The position numbers and the translations under genes are program-made. Positions 35,963 to 46,621 of a stretch of 64,000 nucleotides of DNA are shown here, in pieces (the stretch's first letter is position 1; the number at the start of each line of letters is the position of its first letter). The DNA is from Vibrio mytili (GTDB lineage: Bacteria > Pseudomonadota > Gammaproteobacteria > Enterobacterales > Vibrionaceae): positions 1 through 64,000 of the forward strand of contig NZ_JXOK01000006.1 of assembly GCF_000830505.1 (NCBI RefSeq), given 5' to 3'. The notes beneath the pieces were generated by a model, which worked only from the letters and a program-made list of their open reading frames with translations, was not told the origin of the DNA and ran no database searches.

Positions 35963-36180
35963 AATTTAACTGCTCTCCACAATTGAAGCATATGGCTTCT
36001 ACTAGAAAATATAATCACGCGATAATACCAGAAAAAGAAATGCGCATCAGTATGATGCGCATAATTTAAGAAAGTTCGGCTCGAAGTTTGTAAATTTTTG
36101 TTCGAAACAGATTGTTTGAGCAAAAGTTATTCAAATAGCCAATTGTAGAGTCAACGCTCGACTTACTAATCTTAGTTTAG

Positions 36181-36209
36181 AGATTAGTTACAAGAAGATT
36201 AGTTACAAG
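36181..36209 (-). repeat. 15-bp tandem duplication at the hupB 3' end
   Basis: AGATTAGTTACAAG occurs twice with a period of 15 bp. The right-hand copy holds the hupB stop codon and last codons; the left copy lies just downstream of the gene. Confidence 0.85.
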
Positions 36210-36471
36210 CGTCTTTTAAGGCTTTACCCGCTTTGAAAGCAGGTACTTTTGCTTCTGCGATTTGAATTTCTTCACCCGTTTTTGGGTTACGGCCTGTACG
36301 CGCTGCACGAGTACGAACACTGAATGTACCAAAACCAACTAGCGCCACTTGGTCACCAGTTTGAAGCGTACCACTTACCGCTTCGATGAATGCGTCTAGA
36401 GCACGGCCCGCTGACGCTTTAGAAATGTCTGCATTTTCTGCGATTTGTTCTACTAATTGAGTTTTATTCAC
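36199..36471 (-). CDS. hupB: nucleoid-associated protein HU-beta
   Basis: The 90-residue histone-like protein has all HU hallmarks: [19 protein letters not shown], a dimer core ([16 protein letters not shown]), the [20 protein letters not shown] beta-arm with its conserved Pro, and the C-terminal [13 protein letters not shown]. It bends and compacts DNA as a homo- or heterodimer with HU-alpha. It sits between lon and ppiD, the conserved gamma-proteobacterial order. Confidence 0.97.
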   Translation of the reverse strand: MNKTQLVEQIAENADISKASAGRALDAFIEAVSGTLQTGDQVALVGFGTFSVRTRAARTGRNPKTGEEIQIAEAKVPAFKAGKALKDACN

Positions 36472-36594
36472 TGTGTATTCCCCTTTGTGCCATCTGTGAT
36501 TTTATTTTGTGATGACTTTCGTTCCATAAATAATAATTTTAGCTTCGCCCCTTATCCTTCAAGGCTGAGAGCTGTCCAAACTAACTTAGCGTCC

Positions 36595-36632
36595 AAAAAA
36601 AACGCTGACAAGCCTTTTTAAGCTTATCAGCG
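36595..36632 (-). terminator. lon terminator
   Basis: On the minus strand an 11-bp stem (one G-U pair; arms 36603-36613 and 36622-36632) is followed by eight T residues. Confidence 0.88.
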
Positions 36633-36662
36633 CAAACTTTTACTTATTTTTGCTGCATATCA

Positions 36663-39014
36663 CTATTTTTCGATTGCAAACTCAACGCCTGCCGGGTCTC
36701 GCTCTAATGCAACTTTTAAGACTTCGTCAATCCACTGCACCGGAATGACCTTGAGATCCGCGATAACGTTGTCTGGAATCTCTTCCAAATCACGCTCGTT
36801 ATCTTTAGGGATCAGTACCGTTTTAATGCCACCACGGTGTGCCGCAAGTAACTTTTCTTTAAGACCACCAATTGGCAATACTTCACCACGCAAGGTGATC
36901 TCACCAGTCATCGCAACTTCTGCTTTTACTGGGTTACCCGTCAAGCTCGATACAAGCGCAGTACACATTGCGATACCTGCACTTGGGCCATCTTTTGGTG
37001 TTGCGCCTTCAGGCACGTGGACATGAATGTCACGCTTCTCATAGAAATCGTTGTTGATTCCAAGCTTTTCTGCACGAGAGCGTACTACCGTCATTGCTGC
37101 TTGAATCGACTCTTGCATCACATCACCCAGAGAGCCAGTTTGCGTTAGCTTGCCTTTACCTGGCATCGATTGTGTTTCGATAGTAAGTAAGTCCCCACCG
37201 ACCTCTGTCCAAGCTAAGCCTGTTACTTGTCCAATTCGGTTGCTTTCATCCGCCTTGCCGTAATCGAAACGTTGAACACCTAAGTACTCTTTTAGGTTAT
37301 CCATAGTAACGGTGACTGACTTAATGTCTTTATCCAACAAGATATTTTTCACTGCTTTACGACAAATTTTAGAGATTTCACGCTCTAGGTTACGCACACC
37401 AGCTTCACGGGTGTAGTAACGGATAATGCCGATAATCGCTGAGTCCTCGAGAATAATTTCATTCGGTTTCAAACCATTACGCTGTACCTGTTTGTCAACC
37501 AAGTGGCGTTTCGCAATGTTAAGTTTTTCGTCTTCGGTATAACCAGATAGACGAATCACTTCCATACGGTCGAGTAGCGGCCCAGGTATATTCATCGAGT
37601 TTGACGTAGCAACAAACATCACGTCAGAGAGATCGTAGTCTACTTCTAAGTAATGATCGTTAAACGAGTTATTCTGTTCAGGATCGAGCACTTCAAGTAA
37701 TGCAGATGACGGATCGCCACGCATATCCGATGCCATTTTGTCGATTTCATCCAATAGGAATAATGGGTTTTTCACCCCTACTTTCGACATTTTCTGGATA
37801 AGTTTACCCGGTAGTGAACCGATGTAAGTACGACGGTGACCGCGAATTTCCGCTTCATCTCGCACACCACCCAGCGCCATACGAACGTACTTACGACCCG
37901 TAGCAGACGCAATCGAGCGGCCAAGAGAAGTCTTACCGACACCCGGAGGACCAACAAGACAAAGGATCGGACCTTTCAGTTTGTTGATACGGTTTTGTAC
38001 CGCCAAATATTCGAGAATACGCTCTTTTACACGCTCTAAACCGTAGTGATCTTCGTTAAGAATTTCTTCCGCTTTTGCTAGGTTTTTCTTCACTTTTGAG
38101 CGTTTTGCCCAAGGTACGCTGACCATCCAATCGATGTAGCTACGAACCACTGTCGCTTCTGCAGACATTGGAGACATCATCTTAAGCTTCTGTAGCTCTT
38201 GTTCTGTCTTCTCGCGTGCTTCTTGCGGCATTTTTGATTCTTCGATTTTTTTCTGCAGCGTTTCAAACTCATCTGGCGCGTCTTCCATCTCACCAAGTTC
38301 TTTCTGAATCGCTTTCATTTGCTCATTCAGATAGTACTCTCGCTGAGATTTTTCCATTTGTTTTTTAACGCGACCACGAATGCGTTTTTCAACTTGTAGC
38401 AGATCGATCTCCGACTCCATTTGGCCCATAAGGAATTCCAAACGTTCGGTCACATCAACAATTTCTAGAACTTGTTGTTTATCGACAAGCTTTAATGGCA
38501 TATGCGCTGCGATGGTATCGGCCAGGCGAGCAGCTTCATCAATCCCATTGAGTGATGTAAGCACTTCCGGTGGGATCTTTTTATTGAGCTTAATGAAGCC
38601 TTCAAACTGGTTAATCGCGCTACGCACTATAACTTCTTGCTCACGCTCATCTAACTCTGGCGTGACGACAAACTCAGCCTCAGCAAGGAAGAAGTCACTC
38701 TCTTTGAAGTGATTTATTTTGGCACGCTGTTGACCTTCAACCAACACTTTTACCGTACCATCAGGAAGCTTAAGTAGCTGAAGAATGGTTGCGACAGTGC
38801 CCACTTCAAATAGATCGTCAACCGTTGGCTCATCAGTATCCGCTTGTTTTTGTGCCACAAGCAGAACTTGTTTGTTGGTTTCCATCGCTGTTTCTAAACA
38901 GCTAATCGACTTCTCACGACCAACAAACAATGGAATAACCATATGCGGGTAGACCACTACGTCACGTAGAGGTAATACCGGGATTTCGATACGCTCGGAA
39001 CGTTCCAAGTTCAT
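36663..39014 (-). CDS. lon: ATP-dependent protease Lon
   Basis: Lon is the cytosolic AAA+ protease that removes misfolded proteins and many short-lived regulators. The 783-residue protein has the N-terminal substrate domain ([20 protein letters not shown]), the ATPase with Walker [14 protein letters not shown] and Walker [11 protein letters not shown], and the protease domain with the Ser-Lys dyad (Ser in [11 protein letters not shown], Lys in [14 protein letters not shown]). A good sigma-32 promoter precedes it. Length and frame are normal. Confidence 0.98.
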   Translation of the reverse strand: MNLERSERIEIPVLPLRDVVVYPHMVIPLFVGREKSISCLETAMETNKQVLLVAQKQADTDEPTVDDLFEVGTVATILQLLKLPDGTVKVLVEGQQRAKINHFKESDFFLAEAEFVVTPELDEREQEVIVRSAINQFEGFIKLNKKIPPEVLTSLNGIDEAARLADTIAAHMPLKLVDKQQVLEIVDVTERLEFLMGQMESEIDLLQVEKRIRGRVKKQMEKSQREYYLNEQMKAIQKELGEMEDAPDEFETLQKKIEESKMPQEAREKTEQELQKLKMMSPMSAEATVVRSYIDWMVSVPWAKRSKVKKNLAKAEEILNEDHYGLERVKERILEYLAVQNRINKLKGPILCLVGPPGVGKTSLGRSIASATGRKYVRMALGGVRDEAEIRGHRRTYIGSLPGKLIQKMSKVGVKNPLFLLDEIDKMASDMRGDPSSALLEVLDPEQNNSFNDHYLEVDYDLSDVMFVATSNSMNIPGPLLDRMEVIRLSGYTEDEKLNIAKRHLVDKQVQRNGLKPNEIILEDSAIIGIIRYYTREAGVRNLEREISKICRKAVKNILLDKDIKSVTVTMDNLKEYLGVQRFDYGKADESNRIGQVTGLAWTEVGGDLLTIETQSMPGKGKLTQTGSLGDVMQESIQAAMTVVRSRAEKLGINNDFYEKRDIHVHVPEGATPKDGPSAGIAMCTALVSSLTGNPVKAEVAMTGEITLRGEVLPIGGLKEKLLAAHRGGIKTVLIPKDNERDLEEIPDNVIADLKVIPVQWIDEVLKVALERDPAGVEFAIEK

Positions 39015-39060
39015 ATAATTCTCTCTTCCGCTTTCACGTTTACGTATTACTTTAGGATTT

Positions 39061-39088
39061 ATATGGGGGCTAATTATTTGGATTCAAT
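39061..39088 (-). promoter_or_regulatory. sigma-32 (heat shock) promoter of lon
   Basis: The minus strand reads ATTGAAT (39082-39088), a 13-bp spacer and CCCCATAT (39061-39068). This matches the RpoH consensus CTTGAAA-N13-CCCCATNT closely, with a perfect -10. It lies 47 bp upstream of the lon start codon. Confidence 0.8.
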
Positions 39089-39098
39089 AAGAGAAATA

Positions 39099-39128
39099 AA
39101 AAAAGGAGGTAATTACTTACCTCCTTTT
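39099..39128 (-). terminator. clpX terminator
   Basis: A 12-bp perfect stem (AAAAGGAGGTAA, 39101-39112, with TTACCTCCTTTT, 39117-39128) and a 4-nt loop, followed on the minus strand by a T-run. Confidence 0.9.
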
Positions 39129-39143
39129 TATTTGTGACTAACT

Positions 39144-40424
39144 TTATTCTGCGCCAGCGGCCTGATTATCAGAATTGCTGTATATCAGCAGCGGCTCTGA
39201 CTCACCGTTAATGACGGATTCATCAATCACAACTTTACTGACATCTGTTGCAGATGGCAGTTCGTACATGGTCTCAAGAAGAACACCTTCAAGAATAGAA
39301 CGTAGACCACGAGCACCTGTTTTACGCTCCATTGCTTTTTTAGCAATCGCGCGTAGTGCATCTTCGCGGAACTCCAGCTCTGCATCTTCAAGCTCAAACA
39401 GCGCTGCATATTGCTTGGTCAGTGCGTTCTTCGGCTCACATAGGATCTGAATTAACGCTTCTTCGTCAAGCTCAGTCAACGTTGTTGTCACTGGTAGACG
39501 ACCGATAAATTCAGGTATCAAGCCATACTTCACTAAGTCTTCAGGCTCAACCTGCATAAATAGCTCACCAACGGTTTTAGATTCGTTTTTAGAACGAACT
39601 TCTGCGCCAAAACCGATACCAGTGCCTGTTGCAACACGCTGTTCAATGACTTTATCAAGGCCAGCAAATGCACCACCACAGATGAACAGAATCTTAGATG
39701 TGTCCACTTGGAGGAATTCTTGCTGAGGATGCTTACGACCACCTTGAGGCGGAACCGAAGCGACCGTACCTTCGATAAGTTTTAGCAGCGCCTGCTGAAC
39801 ACCTTCACCAGATACGTCACGCGTAATGGATGGGTTTTCAGCTTTACGCGAAATTTTGTCAATTTCATCTATGTATACAATACCACGTTCAGCTTTCGCG
39901 ACGTCGTAATCACATTTTTGCAGAAGCTTTTGGATGATGTTTTCAACGTCTTCACCCACGTAACCGGCCTCGGTTAGTGTGGTTGCGTCTGCCATTGTAA
40001 ATGGCACATCCAAGAATCGAGCTAGCGTCTCAGCAAGCAGCGTTTTACCACTACCCGTTGGACCAATCAAAAGGATGTTACTCTTACCAAGCTCCACACC
40101 TTCGCTCGTTGTATCACCATTGCGTAAACGCTTGTAGTGGTTATATACCGCAACTGCGAGCACTTTTTTTGCGTAATCTTGTCCGATCACATAGTCATCA
40201 AGGTGTTCACGGATCTGTTTAGGCGTTGGTAACGCTTCAGATTCTTTCTTAGGGAGAACATCCTTAATTTCTTCGCGAATAATATCGTTACATAGGTCGA
40301 CACATTCGTCGCAAATGTAAACTGATGGACCTGCGATTAGCTTGCGAACTTCGTGCTGACTTTTGCCGCAGAAAGAACAGTACAGCAATTTACCGCTGCC
40401 ACCTTCTTTGCTTTTATCTGTCAT
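39144..40424 (-). CDS. clpX: ClpXP unfoldase subunit ClpX
   Basis: ClpX is the AAA+ unfoldase that feeds substrates into ClpP. The 426-residue protein has the N-terminal zinc domain ([10 protein letters not shown] and [10 protein letters not shown]), Walker [14 protein letters not shown], the pore loop [10 protein letters not shown], Walker [11 protein letters not shown] and the ClpP-docking IGF loop ([11 protein letters not shown]). The C-terminal sensor region ([15 protein letters not shown]) is complete. It lies 25 bp after clpP on the same strand. Confidence 0.98.
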   Translation of the reverse strand: MTDKSKEGGSGKLLYCSFCGKSQHEVRKLIAGPSVYICDECVDLCNDIIREEIKDVLPKKESEALPTPKQIREHLDDYVIGQDYAKKVLAVAVYNHYKRLRNGDTTSEGVELGKSNILLIGPTGSGKTLLAETLARFLDVPFTMADATTLTEAGYVGEDVENIIQKLLQKCDYDVAKAERGIVYIDEIDKISRKAENPSITRDVSGEGVQQALLKLIEGTVASVPPQGGRKHPQQEFLQVDTSKILFICGGAFAGLDKVIEQRVATGTGIGFGAEVRSKNESKTVGELFMQVEPEDLVKYGLIPEFIGRLPVTTTLTELDEEALIQILCEPKNALTKQYAALFELEDAELEFREDALRAIAKKAMERKTGARGLRSILEGVLLETMYELPSATDVSKVVIDESVINGESEPLLIYSNSDNQAAGAE

Positions 40425-40449
40425 TCGCTAACCTCTTAGCCTTTACTCT

Positions 40450-41121
40450 TCATGAATGAGTGTATATCAATTTTAACCAAAATGCGCTGGCTAAATTACT
40501 CGCTCGATGGTTTAACACTGCATCCACGATACCGTATTCTACCGCTTGATCTGCTGACATGAAGTTATCACGGTCAGTGTCGCGTTCAATAATCTCGAGA
40601 GGCTGACCTGTGTGCTCTGCTAACAGGTTGTTTAGCTTCTGTTTAATCGTCAGAATTTCCTGCGCATGAATCTGAATATCAGAAGCCTGGCCTTGGAAAC
40701 CACCCAACGGTTGGTGAATCATCACGCGTGAGTTTGGTAGAACGTAACGTTTACCAGCAGCACCGCCTGCCAACAGGAATGCACCCATTGAGCAAGCTTG
40801 CCCCATACAAACCGTGCTCACATTTGGCTTAATGAACTGCATGGTGTCATAAATAGACATACCCGCAGTCACGCTACCACCTGGAGAGTTGATGTATAGG
40901 AAGATATCTTTATCTGGATTTTCAGATTCTAGGAAAAGTAGCTGAGCCACGACAAGGTTTGCCATGTGGTCTTCCACTTGACCCGTTAAAAATATCACAC
41001 GCTCTTTTAAAAGACGTGAATAGATGTCATAAGAGCGTTCGCCTCGGGAAGTTTGTTCAACCACCATTGGTACTAGTGCGTCCATAATTGGCGACATTGC
41101 ATTTTTTTCTTGGTAGCTCAT
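40450..41121 (-). CDS. clpP: ClpP protease subunit with unusual C-terminal extension
   Basis: ClpP forms the tetradecameric proteolytic chamber. The catalytic triad is Ser111 (GQACSMGAF), His136 ([10 protein letters not shown]) and Asp185 (DTDRDNFM). The family is usually about 207-208 residues and ends soon after a ...HR motif. Here the frame runs on for 17 residues ([17 protein letters not shown]) to 223 in total. One extra base after codon 206 would give the ending HRSE and a stop, so the tail looks like the product of a single missing base near 40505. The core enzyme is intact. Confidence 0.93.
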   Translation of the reverse strand: MSYQEKNAMSPIMDALVPMVVEQTSRGERSYDIYSRLLKERVIFLTGQVEDHMANLVVAQLLFLESENPDKDIFLYINSPGGSVTAGMSIYDTMQFIKPNVSTVCMGQACSMGAFLLAGGAAGKRYVLPNSRVMIHQPLGGFQGQASDIQIHAQEILTIKQKLNNLLAEHTGQPLEIIERDTDRDNFMSADQAVEYGIVDAVLNHRASNLASAFWLKLIYTHS

Positions 41122-41141
41122 ATTCTTATGTCCCTAAAATA

Positions 41142-41175
41142 AATGGCCCGGATGATGAGTATCATACGGACCATT
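41142..41175 (-). terminator. tig terminator upstream of clpP
   Basis: A long imperfect hairpin (AATGG-CCG arms with inner ATGAT/ATCAT) lies between tig and clpP. On the minus strand it is followed by TTTATTTTA, so it can end tig transcripts before clpP. Confidence 0.6.
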
Positions 41176-41226
41176 GTTAGCAGAATAGTCAACGATAAGT
41201 CAACCTTCTACGCTAGATATTGCTTA

Positions 41227-42534
41227 TTATGCAGCAGGTTGTTGTTGATTTAGAAGCTCGTTGAAGCCAACTTCTTTCTCAGTAACCTGTGCTTTAGCGA
41301 TGATCGCGTCGATTGCTTGCTCTTCTAGTGCAACATTGCGCATGTTGTTCATCATCTCTTCGTTTTGCTCGTAGTAAGCAATAACTTCAGATGGATCTTC
41401 GTATGCTGTTGCCATTTCTTCAATCAGTGCTTTCACTTTTTCGTCGTCTGCTTTTAGCTCTTCAGACTTGATCACTTCACCAAGTAGAAGGCCAACCGCT
41501 ACGCGACGTTTCGCTTGCTCTTCGAATAGTTCACGTGGAAGCTGAGCAGCTGCTTCTGGGTTACCACCAAAGCGTTGTGCCGCTTGTTGACGTAGAACTT
41601 GGATTTCTTGATCGATAAGTGCAGCAGGAACATCAATGTTGTTTTGCTCAACTAGACCTTCAATTGCTTGCTCTTTAATGCGGTTTTTAACTGCTTGCTT
41701 AAGTTCGCGTTCCATGTTTTTACGAACTTCCGCTTTAAGTGCGTCAATGCCACCTTCAACCACACCGAACTTAGCAACGAATTCGTCGTTAACTTCTGGA
41801 AGCTCTTGAGCTTCAACTTTGTTCACTTTGATAGCGAACTTAGCTGCTTTACCTTTTAGGTTTTCTGCGTGGTAATCTTCTGGGAAGTTAACATCGATGT
41901 CGAATTCCATACCAACAGTTTTACCTGCGATACCGTCTTCAAAACCAGGGATCATACGACCAGCGCCCATTTCTAGTGGGAAGTTTTCTGCTTTACCGCC
42001 TTCAAACTCTTCGCCGTCGATAGAACCAACAAAGTCGATACTTACGCGCTTGCCAGCTTCAGCTGCTTCGTCAACTTCAACCCAAGTTGCTTGTTGCTTA
42101 CGTAGCGTCTCGATCATCTCTTCTACGTCAGCATCTTTTACTTCAGTTAGCGGTTTTTCAACAGTGATGTTGTCTAGACCTTGTAGTTCAACTTCTGGGT
42201 AAACTTCGAAAGTTGCTGTGAAGACTAGGTCTGCACCTTCTTTGTTTTCAACTGGAGCGAAAGTCGGAGCGCCCGCTGGGTTGATTTTCTCTTTAACGAT
42301 CGCTTCGATGAAGTGGCGTTGCATTACTTCACCAAGCACGTCTTGACGTACTGTTTTACCGTACATCTGAGCAACCATTTTTAGAGGCACTTTACCTTTA
42401 CGGAAACCATCAAAACGACGGTTTTTAGCGATATTGCGTAGTTCAGCTGTTACAGCATCTTCGATGTTTGCAGCTGGAACAGTAATGTTTAGACGGCGCT
42501 CTAGGCCCTCAAGCGTTTCAACAGTAACTTGCAT
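41227..42534 (-). CDS. tig: trigger factor
   Basis: Trigger factor is the ribosome-bound chaperone that meets nascent chains. From the ATG at 42534 the product has 435 residues. It has the N-terminal ribosome-binding domain with the FRKGKVP signature ([12 protein letters not shown]), the FKBP-type prolyl isomerase domain ([20 protein letters not shown] to [13 protein letters not shown]) and the helical arms. A reading from 42588 adds residues with no ribosome site. It heads the conserved tig-clpP-clpX-lon cluster. Confidence 0.97.
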   Translation of the reverse strand: MQVTVETLEGLERRLNITVPAANIEDAVTAELRNIAKNRRFDGFRKGKVPLKMVAQMYGKTVRQDVLGEVMQRHFIEAIVKEKINPAGAPTFAPVENKEGADLVFTATFEVYPEVELQGLDNITVEKPLTEVKDADVEEMIETLRKQQATWVEVDEAAEAGKRVSIDFVGSIDGEEFEGGKAENFPLEMGAGRMIPGFEDGIAGKTVGMEFDIDVNFPEDYHAENLKGKAAKFAIKVNKVEAQELPEVNDEFVAKFGVVEGGIDALKAEVRKNMERELKQAVKNRIKEQAIEGLVEQNNIDVPAALIDQEIQVLRQQAAQRFGGNPEAAAQLPRELFEEQAKRRVAVGLLLGEVIKSEELKADDEKVKALIEEMATAYEDPSEVIAYYEQNEEMMNNMRNVALEEQAIDAIIAKAQVTEKEVGFNELLNQQQPAA

Positions 42535-43050
42535 TATATATAAACCTCTAAAGTGGCTCGGTTTTCCGAGCGTATGAGCGCCCCTCACCGGAGTGAACGC
42601 TTCATCCTTGTGTTGTGCTCTGTCCGAACACCTAATTTAAAGTCGAGTATCGATGCTGTGTATCAGCACCGGACTAATCAGTGATATCTTCAATACAAGC
42701 ATCAAAGGTATCTCCTATTAGCCTCAGGACAGCGTTTTTAGACGCGACATTCTAGCGATCTGTTTCTAGCCTGTCGAGCCAATAGCCGCTATGTGAACAC
42801 TGTCTGTGCTAAATTCTCGAAATAGTGCGTCATTTATCATAAAAAAGTGCGCAAATGATGCCTGAGCAACGCCAGCATATCTAGAATGGGGACAATAGCG
42901 ACTTTTTCAAGGGAATCGACTGCTTTTTTTATTGAAAAGCCTAAAAAGAGATCTTGCTCTTGTTTTACTCCACAGAGTTGATAACGAAATCCCCAATCTA
43001 TCTTACATACCGTTAACATCTATCAAGAGGGTCAAACAAAGGAAAAATAA
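42535..43050. other. intergenic region between divergent tig and dctB
   Basis: This region of about 500 bp should hold the promoters of both genes. No protein-coding gene was supported; a 60-residue minus-strand reading at 42837-43019 has no family resemblance. A small TGCTG/CAGCA hairpin lies near 42653-42667. An AAAGGA ribosome site precedes dctB. Confidence 0.45.
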
Positions 43051-44856
43051 ATGCCGCAACGAAATCGTATTCTACTGATCTTTTTCGTCTTATATTTCCT
43101 CTGTGCCACCATTGGCGGGCATTGGGTGTGGCAATCGAGTTACCAATCATTGCTCAATAAACACCAATCGCAACTCGAACAATTCTCTAGTCATATCAAA
43201 AATAAGCTCGATAAGTACGCGCATATTCCTAACCTATTGGCAAAGGATGCTCCGTTATTTGATGTACTTCTTTATCCGAATAACACCGCTCAAATCGAAA
43301 TCACGAACCGTTACCTAGAATCCGTGAATGAAGTCATTAAATCGGAAGACACGTATTTACTCGATCAGTGGGGAACGACGATTGCGGCGAGTAACTGGCG
43401 TAAAGAGCGTTCGTTCATTGGGCGAAATTTTGCTTTTCGTCCTTATTTCAAACAAGCAATCCTCGGAGAACAGAGTCAATATTACGCTCTTGGGTCTACA
43501 TCCGGAAAACGGGGATATTATTACTCGTATCCTATTATTTATGCTGGTGGCGTACTTGGTGTCGTTGTCGTGAAAATGGATCTCAATAAAATTGAAGATA
43601 ACTGGCAGCAATCCGATAGTGTCTTTGTTGCCAGCGATCCTAATGGCATTGTTTTCATGAGTAGTCGACCAGATTGGTTGTTTAAGAGCTTTCGCCCCCT
43701 GAGTACAATAAAAAAACAGCAAGTACTGGCAAGTCGACAATATCTCGATACCCCCATCGGGAGCCTAAATTTTTTGGGTAACCTCGATCTCCCCCACTCG
43801 GAGGTCAAACAAGGTTATCCCTACAACAAGGGAACTCTTGTGATTTCTTCGTTCCCTCTTAACGAACTGAAACTTACCATCAGTGTGCTTTCACCAAAGC
43901 AATCTATCGTCTGGGTGACTCTGGGTTACTTGCTTGTGCTGACCCTAACATTTGCGGTTTTGTTTCTGATCGGCCAATTAATTTATCACCGCCAACTTCG
44001 ACATCTACAGGTGGAGCGCATCCAACAAGAAGCCAACCAAAAGCTGGAATATGAAGTCATGGCACGCACGGCAGAGTTACAAGCCGAGATTGCTCAACGT
44101 ACTGATACTGAAAAGACGCTACGACTGACCCAAGATGAGTTGGTTCAAGCGGCAAAACTGGCGGTTCTGGGGCAAATGTCTGCAAGTATTAGCCACGAAC
44201 TCAATAATCCGCTAGCTGCCATTCGTAGTTTTGCAGAAAATGGTAAGCTATTCTTACATAAAGAAAAGTTTGAACGTGTTGAAGACAATCTCACGCGAAT
44301 TTCTGCACTCACCGACCGGATGGCCAACATCAGTCAGCAACTGCGTTCGTTCGCTAAAAAAACCAGCGGCGACGAGCTTACAAAGACTCGATTATTGCCC
44401 GTTATTGCCTCGGCAAAAGCGCTAATGAACCCAACGTTTAAATCGGCTCGAGTCAATTTAACTACCGAGTCACCGATTGAAGATACAGAGGTTTACATCA
44501 ATACGATTCAGCTCGAACAAGTCCTTGTCAACCTACTCACCAATGCGATAGAGGCCGTCGCAGACCAGGACGATAAACAGGTTTGGCTGTCGGTTGAATA
44601 TGAACATCCATCCAACAAGGTCATGGTTCATATTGATGATAATGGACCAGGCCTAGGCCCCCTTACACTGAATGAACTTTGTGAGCCTTTTTTAACCACT
44701 AAGAAAAATGGACTGGGTTTGGGGCTCGCAATATCAAAACAAATTTTAGCGGGAATGAATGGGCAACTGATCGCACAGAATCGTTTGCAAGGGGGAGCGC
44801 GATTCTCTCTTTGTTTACCCATGACTTCTACTCTGCCACAACAATCAGAAGGATGA
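43051..44856 (+). CDS. dctB: C4-dicarboxylate sensor histidine kinase DctB
   Basis: The 601-residue kinase has two membrane helices (ILLIFFVLYFLCATIGGHWV and LGYLLVLTLTFAVLFLIGQL) bracketing a periplasmic double-PDC sensor domain of about 270 residues. A coiled coil, the phospho-accepting His in SASISHELNNPLAAIRSFA and the ATPase motifs NLLTNAIEAV, DDNGPGLG and GLGLGLAI follow. In rhizobia and vibrios DctB senses succinate, fumarate or malate and phosphorylates DctD. It is followed after four bases by dctD, and the transporter genes dctPQM lie just beyond. Confidence 0.93.
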   Translation: MPQRNRILLIFFVLYFLCATIGGHWVWQSSYQSLLNKHQSQLEQFSSHIKNKLDKYAHIPNLLAKDAPLFDVLLYPNNTAQIEITNRYLESVNEVIKSEDTYLLDQWGTTIAASNWRKERSFIGRNFAFRPYFKQAILGEQSQYYALGSTSGKRGYYYSYPIIYAGGVLGVVVVKMDLNKIEDNWQQSDSVFVASDPNGIVFMSSRPDWLFKSFRPLSTIKKQQVLASRQYLDTPIGSLNFLGNLDLPHSEVKQGYPYNKGTLVISSFPLNELKLTISVLSPKQSIVWVTLGYLLVLTLTFAVLFLIGQLIYHRQLRHLQVERIQQEANQKLEYEVMARTAELQAEIAQRTDTEKTLRLTQDELVQAAKLAVLGQMSASISHELNNPLAAIRSFAENGKLFLHKEKFERVEDNLTRISALTDRMANISQQLRSFAKKTSGDELTKTRLLPVIASAKALMNPTFKSARVNLTTESPIEDTEVYINTIQLEQVLVNLLTNAIEAVADQDDKQVWLSVEYEHPSNKVMVHIDDNGPGLGPLTLNELCEPFLTTKKNGLGLGLAISKQILAGMNGQLIAQNRLQGGARFSLCLPMTSTLPQQSEG

Positions 44857-44860
44857 GAGC

Positions 44861-46197
44861 ATGTGCCAGGTGTTTTTTATTGATGATGAAGCCGATCTCA
44901 GACTGGCAATAGAACAAACGTTTGAGTTAGCGGAGATCGACGCACAGTTCTTTTCCGATGCAGAATCCGCACTACTGGCGATAAAAAGCGGGGCTAACCC
45001 TGGGGTTGTCGTTACCGATATCTGCTTACCGGGAATATCCGGCATGGACTTACTTAATACTGTGGTTCAACGGGATAGTCACCTACCCGTCATTATGATC
45101 ACCGGTCATGGTGATATTTCGATGGCGGTCACCGCTTTGCATCAGGCGCTTACGATTTCATCGAAAAGCCGTTTTCTCCGGAACATTTAGTTGAGACGGT
45201 AAAACGAGCCATAGAGAAGCGTCGTTTGACGAATGAAAATGAAAAGCTTCGCCAATCCCTAAAAGCCAGCCAAGCGCTGGGACCCAGAATCATCGGTGAA
45301 ACGACCAGTATCCAAACACTGCGCGATACGATCACGCACATTGCCGACACCGACGCAGATGTTCTCTTATTTGGTGAAACCGGAACCGGTAAGGAGTTGA
45401 TCGCTCGGTCGTTACACGAACAGAGCTCACGTAGGAATCATAATTTTGTTGCCGTTAACTGCGGTGCAGTGCCAGAAAATTTGATTGAAAGTGAATTGTA
45501 CGGACATGAAAGAGGCGCATTTACCGGAGCAGAAAGTCGCCGAATCGGTAAATTTGAGTTTGCCCAAGGGGGAACACTGTTCTTAGATGAAATTGAATCC
45601 ATGCCTATCCAAGCGCAAATTCGCTTGTTACGAGTCTTGCAAGAGCGCGCCATTGAGCGCGTCGGTTCAAACGAACTCATTTCTTTGGACATTCGCGTCA
45701 TCGCAGCAACCAAAGTGAACTTAAAGCAAGCGGCTGAACAAGGCAGCTTTCGACAAGATCTCTACTATCGCCTAAATGTCGTCACGCTCGATCTACCACC
45801 ATTACGCGATCGTAAAGAAGACATTCCTGCGCTCTTTCACCACTTCCTTTTAGTTGCGGCCTCTCGATACGGCAAAAGCTCCCCTAGCCTATCATGCCAA
45901 GACCTTGCAGCGCTGATGTCCCATGATTGGCCTGGCAATGTACGCGAATTAAGAAACGCAGCCGAACGCTTTGTCTTGCTTGGCAAACTGATTCAACTTA
46001 GTGATGCCACGCCTTCTCATTCATCGTCTCGCAGTTTAATGGAACAGGTAGCTGAATTTGAGAAAGCTGCCATTGAGCAAGCACTGCTAGAGAATAACGG
46101 CAGCATTAAGCAAACCATGACACAGTTGAATGTGCCTCGAAAAACCTTATACGACAAAATGCAACGCTATCAATTAGATAAAGATCTGTATAAATAA
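44861..46197 (+). pseudogene. dctD: sigma-54-dependent response regulator DctD, frameshifted
   Basis: This NtrC-type activator is in two frames. Bases 44861 to about 45146 encode the receiver (phospho-Asp in VVVTDICLPG). The rest, ending at 46197, gives the end of the receiver (AYDFIEKPFSPEHLVETVKR), the AAA+ domain (GETGTGKELIARSLH; the sigma-54 contact GAFTGA in RGAFTGAESRR; DEIESM) and a Fis-type HTH (GSIKQTMTQLNVPRKTLYDK). Adding one G in CAGGCGC near 45146 restores a protein of about 445 residues, the family length. If the lesion is real, the dctPQM operon loses its activator. The last 40 bp are duplicated downstream. Confidence 0.88.
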
Positions 46198-46240
46198 AAT
46201 GCAACGCTATCAATTAGATAAAGATCTGTATAAATAAAAT
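46161..46240 (+). repeat. 40-bp perfect tandem duplication at the dctD 3' end
   Basis: Bases 46161-46200 and 46201-46240 are identical. The first copy encodes the last residues of DctD with its stop; the second is downstream and untranslated. A short third start (GCAAC) follows. Confidence 0.95.
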
Positions 46241-46347
46241 GCAACACGCAACTTGGTGTTCTATCCAGTCTAGCTAATACTTAGTGATACGGTACGACTG
46301 GGTCGCTAGGTTGATAAATAAATAGGCGATAAGTGAACAAGTAGGCG

Positions 46348-46533
46348 ATGAATGAGAAAGTAAGAATCCCCATCATTACCGATACTGTTGTTGTAAATGG
46401 ACAATACCGAGAAGAACGTCGATGTAGTCCTGACAGGCGTAAAAAAACCACTAAGAAATGGCGTGGTTATGAACGTAGGTTTCATCCCGATCCAAGAAAG
46501 CGTGGTTTTAAATCTATAGACGAAGAGGTGTGA
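46348..46533 (+). CDS. small basic protein of unknown function
   Basis: This 61-residue protein is very rich in Arg and Lys (EERRCSPDRRKKTTKKWRGY, then ERRFHPDPRKRGF). No membrane segment or known domain is seen. Its stop codon lies inside the stem of the terminator that follows, which supports a real transcript ending here. A rather weak ribosome site precedes the ATG. It lies between dctD and the convergent dctM. It may bind nucleic acid, but this is speculation from charge alone. Confidence 0.55.
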   Translation: MNEKVRIPIITDTVVVNGQYREERRCSPDRRKKTTKKWRGYERRFHPDPRKRGFKSIDEEV

Positions 46534-46553
46534 CGAGTCACACCTCTTTTTTT
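46524..46553. terminator. terminator between small basic gene and dctM
   Basis: An 11-bp stem AGAGGTGTGAC/GTCACACCTCT is followed by seven T residues on the plus strand. The effective loop is about four bases. Confidence 0.9.
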
Positions 46554-46621
46554 GGAGGGTTAGCTTATTCTCTTTGCTCAATTCACTGGTTAAAAAAACA
46601 CGCCCTAAATAACAATAAGGG

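Noticed and set aside
42837..43019. 60-residue minus-strand reading between tig and dctB
   Set aside because: No ribosome site, composition unlike a protein, and the region is better explained as promoter sequence.
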